NCBI GenBank assembly: GCA_003165855.1
Contig: PMXH01000227.1
Span: forward strand, 3,165-8,775
Reading direction: 5' to 3'
Source: Acidobacteriaceae bacterium
GTDB taxonomy: Bacteria; Acidobacteriota; Terriglobia; Terriglobales; Acidobacteriaceae
DNA length: 5,611 nucleotides
Part shown: positions 5,082-5,611 of the stretch, in pieces
How the letters are laid out: every line of letters begins with the position of its first letter
Position numbering within the stretch: position 1 is the stretch's first letter
Notes under the pieces: model-generated
The model's input: the letters and a program-made list of their open reading frames with translations, nothing else
The model's database searches: none
What the model was told of the DNA's origin: nothing
Program-made: the position numbers and the translations under genes

Positions 5082-5146
5082 GCCGTGTCGCCACGGCAAA
5101 TGTGGGGACAGCCGCCCTCGGCTGTCCAGTCGAGCGAAGCTCGACT
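5082..5146. repeat. Array of three perfect hairpins downstream of the JAMM gene
   Basis: Stem 1 is GCCGTG-TCGC-CACGGC (5082-5097). Stem 2 is GGACAGCCG-CCCT-CGGCTGTCC (5106-5127), preceded by TGTGGGG. Stem 3 is AGTCGAGC-GAA-GCTCGACT (5128-5146), directly abutting stem 2. All stems pair without mismatch (6, 9 and 8 bp). Stem 2 belongs to the same TGTGGGG-hairpin type as 2050-2073. Only GGTTTT follows the last stem, so this is a REP-like cluster that may also stop or protect transcripts rather than a canonical terminator. Confidence 0.7.
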
Positions 5147-5256
5147 AGGTTTTCGCGCCGATCTAATCCTGTACGGGCCCGACCAGCCCCCCGCAAACTC
5201 CTTGCTGGATGCCGATTTCCATGGTTTTTCACAACGCCGCGAAGCTCACATGTAAA

Positions 5257-5418
5257 ATGAGGTCGATTCATTCCAAGGGCCGAAATCGCGAAAACGCGCT
5301 TCTGGTGCACCTTCTGCGCGAACTCGCCTCGCGCCCTGCACCAATTCCGGTCACCCGCCTGTGGACGCGCTGCACTCGGCTGAAAATACGCGGGTTACAA
5401 ACGCAAAGTTTTCATTGA
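5257..5418 (+). pseudogene. Possible remnant of a Vsr-like endonuclease N-terminus
   Basis: From ATG 5257 the frame reads MRSIHSKGRNRENALLVHLL and then REL, which resembles the opening of very-short-patch repair endonucleases (a pattern like MxxIxSKxxxxE followed by a hydrophobic helix ending LL). After that the frame loses any resemblance and ends at 5418. Another frame reads YKRKVFID at 5396-5419, about 50 codons from the start, roughly where Vsr proteins have their core strand. The following FWH motif is absent. With no ribosome site and no catalytic residues, this is at best a broken fragment and may be chance. Confidence 0.15.
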
Positions 5419-5511
5419 CTCTAAAAACAAAAAGAGTAGAAACATAATCGTTCTTTGACAGCTTCTAAAGTTTTTCCGGTTGGTGCGGCGTCCGGGACTC
5501 AAGCGCAGTCA

Positions 5512-5539
5512 CCCTCCTCATGAAAATGAGCAGGGAGGG
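5512..5539. other. Stem-loop with GAAA tetraloop
   Basis: CCCTCCTCAT (5512-5521) pairs with ATGAG (5526-5530) and, after a four-base bulge CAGG, with GAGGG (5535-5539), closing a GAAA loop (5522-5525). GNRA loops are common in stable RNAs. The first possible ATG of a frame open to the window edge (5520) lies inside the stem and loop, so the structure could hide that start. Confidence 0.4.
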
Positions 5540-5611
5540 CAAGCAAGGGTCTATAGCAAAGCGCCGGTCGAGGAGAACAAGAAGAAACGTCGAAGGCAGG
5601 ATAGAGTTCCG
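5520..5611 (+). CDS. Possible start of a downstream gene, cut by the window edge (weak)
   Basis: ATG 5520 opens a frame reading MKMSREGKQGSIAKRRSRRT and on to the edge, very basic, with no Shine-Dalgarno sequence. A second frame is also open to the edge, with TTG 5480 or GTG 5483 as possible starts, and reads hydrophilic, Pro- and Lys-rich residues. At most one can be real, and neither matches a family I know. Confidence 0.12.
   Translation, partial: MKMSREGKQGSIAKRRSRRTRRNVEGRIEF

Larger units (their letters stand above)
5147..5611. other. Gene-poor tail of the window (465 bases)
   Basis: No reading frame here can be asserted as a gene. GC content falls after about 5400 (CTAAAAACAAAAAGAGTAG at 5421-5439), unlike the rest of the window, suggesting a boundary or the regulatory region of a downstream gene. 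TTGACA occurs at 5455-5460 but no -10 box follows at normal spacing. The last 90 bases are purine-rich, and two plus-strand frames remain open at the edge. Confidence 0.5.

Noticed and set aside
4500..5150. CRISPR array
   Set aside because: The repeats here are inverted pairs and unequal hairpins; no regularly spaced identical direct repeats with unique spacers are present.
5106..5153. Intrinsic terminator after the JAMM gene
   Set aside because: The stems are strong but only four T residues follow the last one, after an intervening AGG. It fits a repeat hairpin better than a canonical terminator.
5455..5484. Promoter based on TTGACA at 5455-5460
   Set aside because: At 16-18 bases downstream the sequence is CGGTTGG-like, with no resemblance to TATAAT.

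Overview
The window looks like chromosomal DNA of a GC-rich bacterium, most likely a member of the Acidobacteriota. This is inferred from GC-rich codon choice, from the style of the proteins, and from several short interspersed repeats of kinds I associate with that phylum (the CCTGAGCGAAGTCGAAGG type, the CACAGAG/CTCTGTG type, and TGTGGGG followed by a small hairpin). No rRNA, tRNA, CRISPR array or complete transposase gene is visible, so the assignment rests on style rather than on a marker.

Layout, left to right. Positions 1-449 hold the C-terminal half of an Opp/Dpp-type peptide ABC transporter ATPase. A 209-base gap with degenerate repeats follows, then a calcineurin-like metallophosphoesterase (659-1414, TTG start). 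After a 138-base gap with one repeat copy comes a ribonuclease HI-like gene (1553-2275). It has an extra C-terminal tail, and a palindromic repeat lies in frame inside it. Two minus-strand genes follow: a secreted SnoaL/DUF4440-like NTF2-fold protein (2303-2791, GTG start) and a 158-residue protein I do not recognise (2887-3363). The unrecognised gene is divergent from a PLP-dependent cysteine synthase (3530-4519). A 118-base gap filled by an inverted-repeat element separates the synthase from a JAMM/MPN+ metallopeptidase of the M67 type (4638-5072). Three perfect hairpins in a row follow the peptidase. The last 465 bases contain no gene I can assert, only a weak Vsr-like fragment, a GAAA-loop hairpin, and two frames that stay open to the window edge.

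The clearest functional link is the cysteine synthase / JAMM peptidase pair. In Mycobacterium, CysM builds cysteine on the C-terminus of the ubiquitin-like carrier CysO, and the JAMM enzyme Mec releases it. The pair here suggests the same carrier-protein route, but no CysO/ThiS/MoaD-like gene is visible in the window. The other genes look like ordinary housekeeping or stand-alone functions. The unusual part of the window is the density of small palindromic repeats, one of which has become protein-coding in the RNase H gene.
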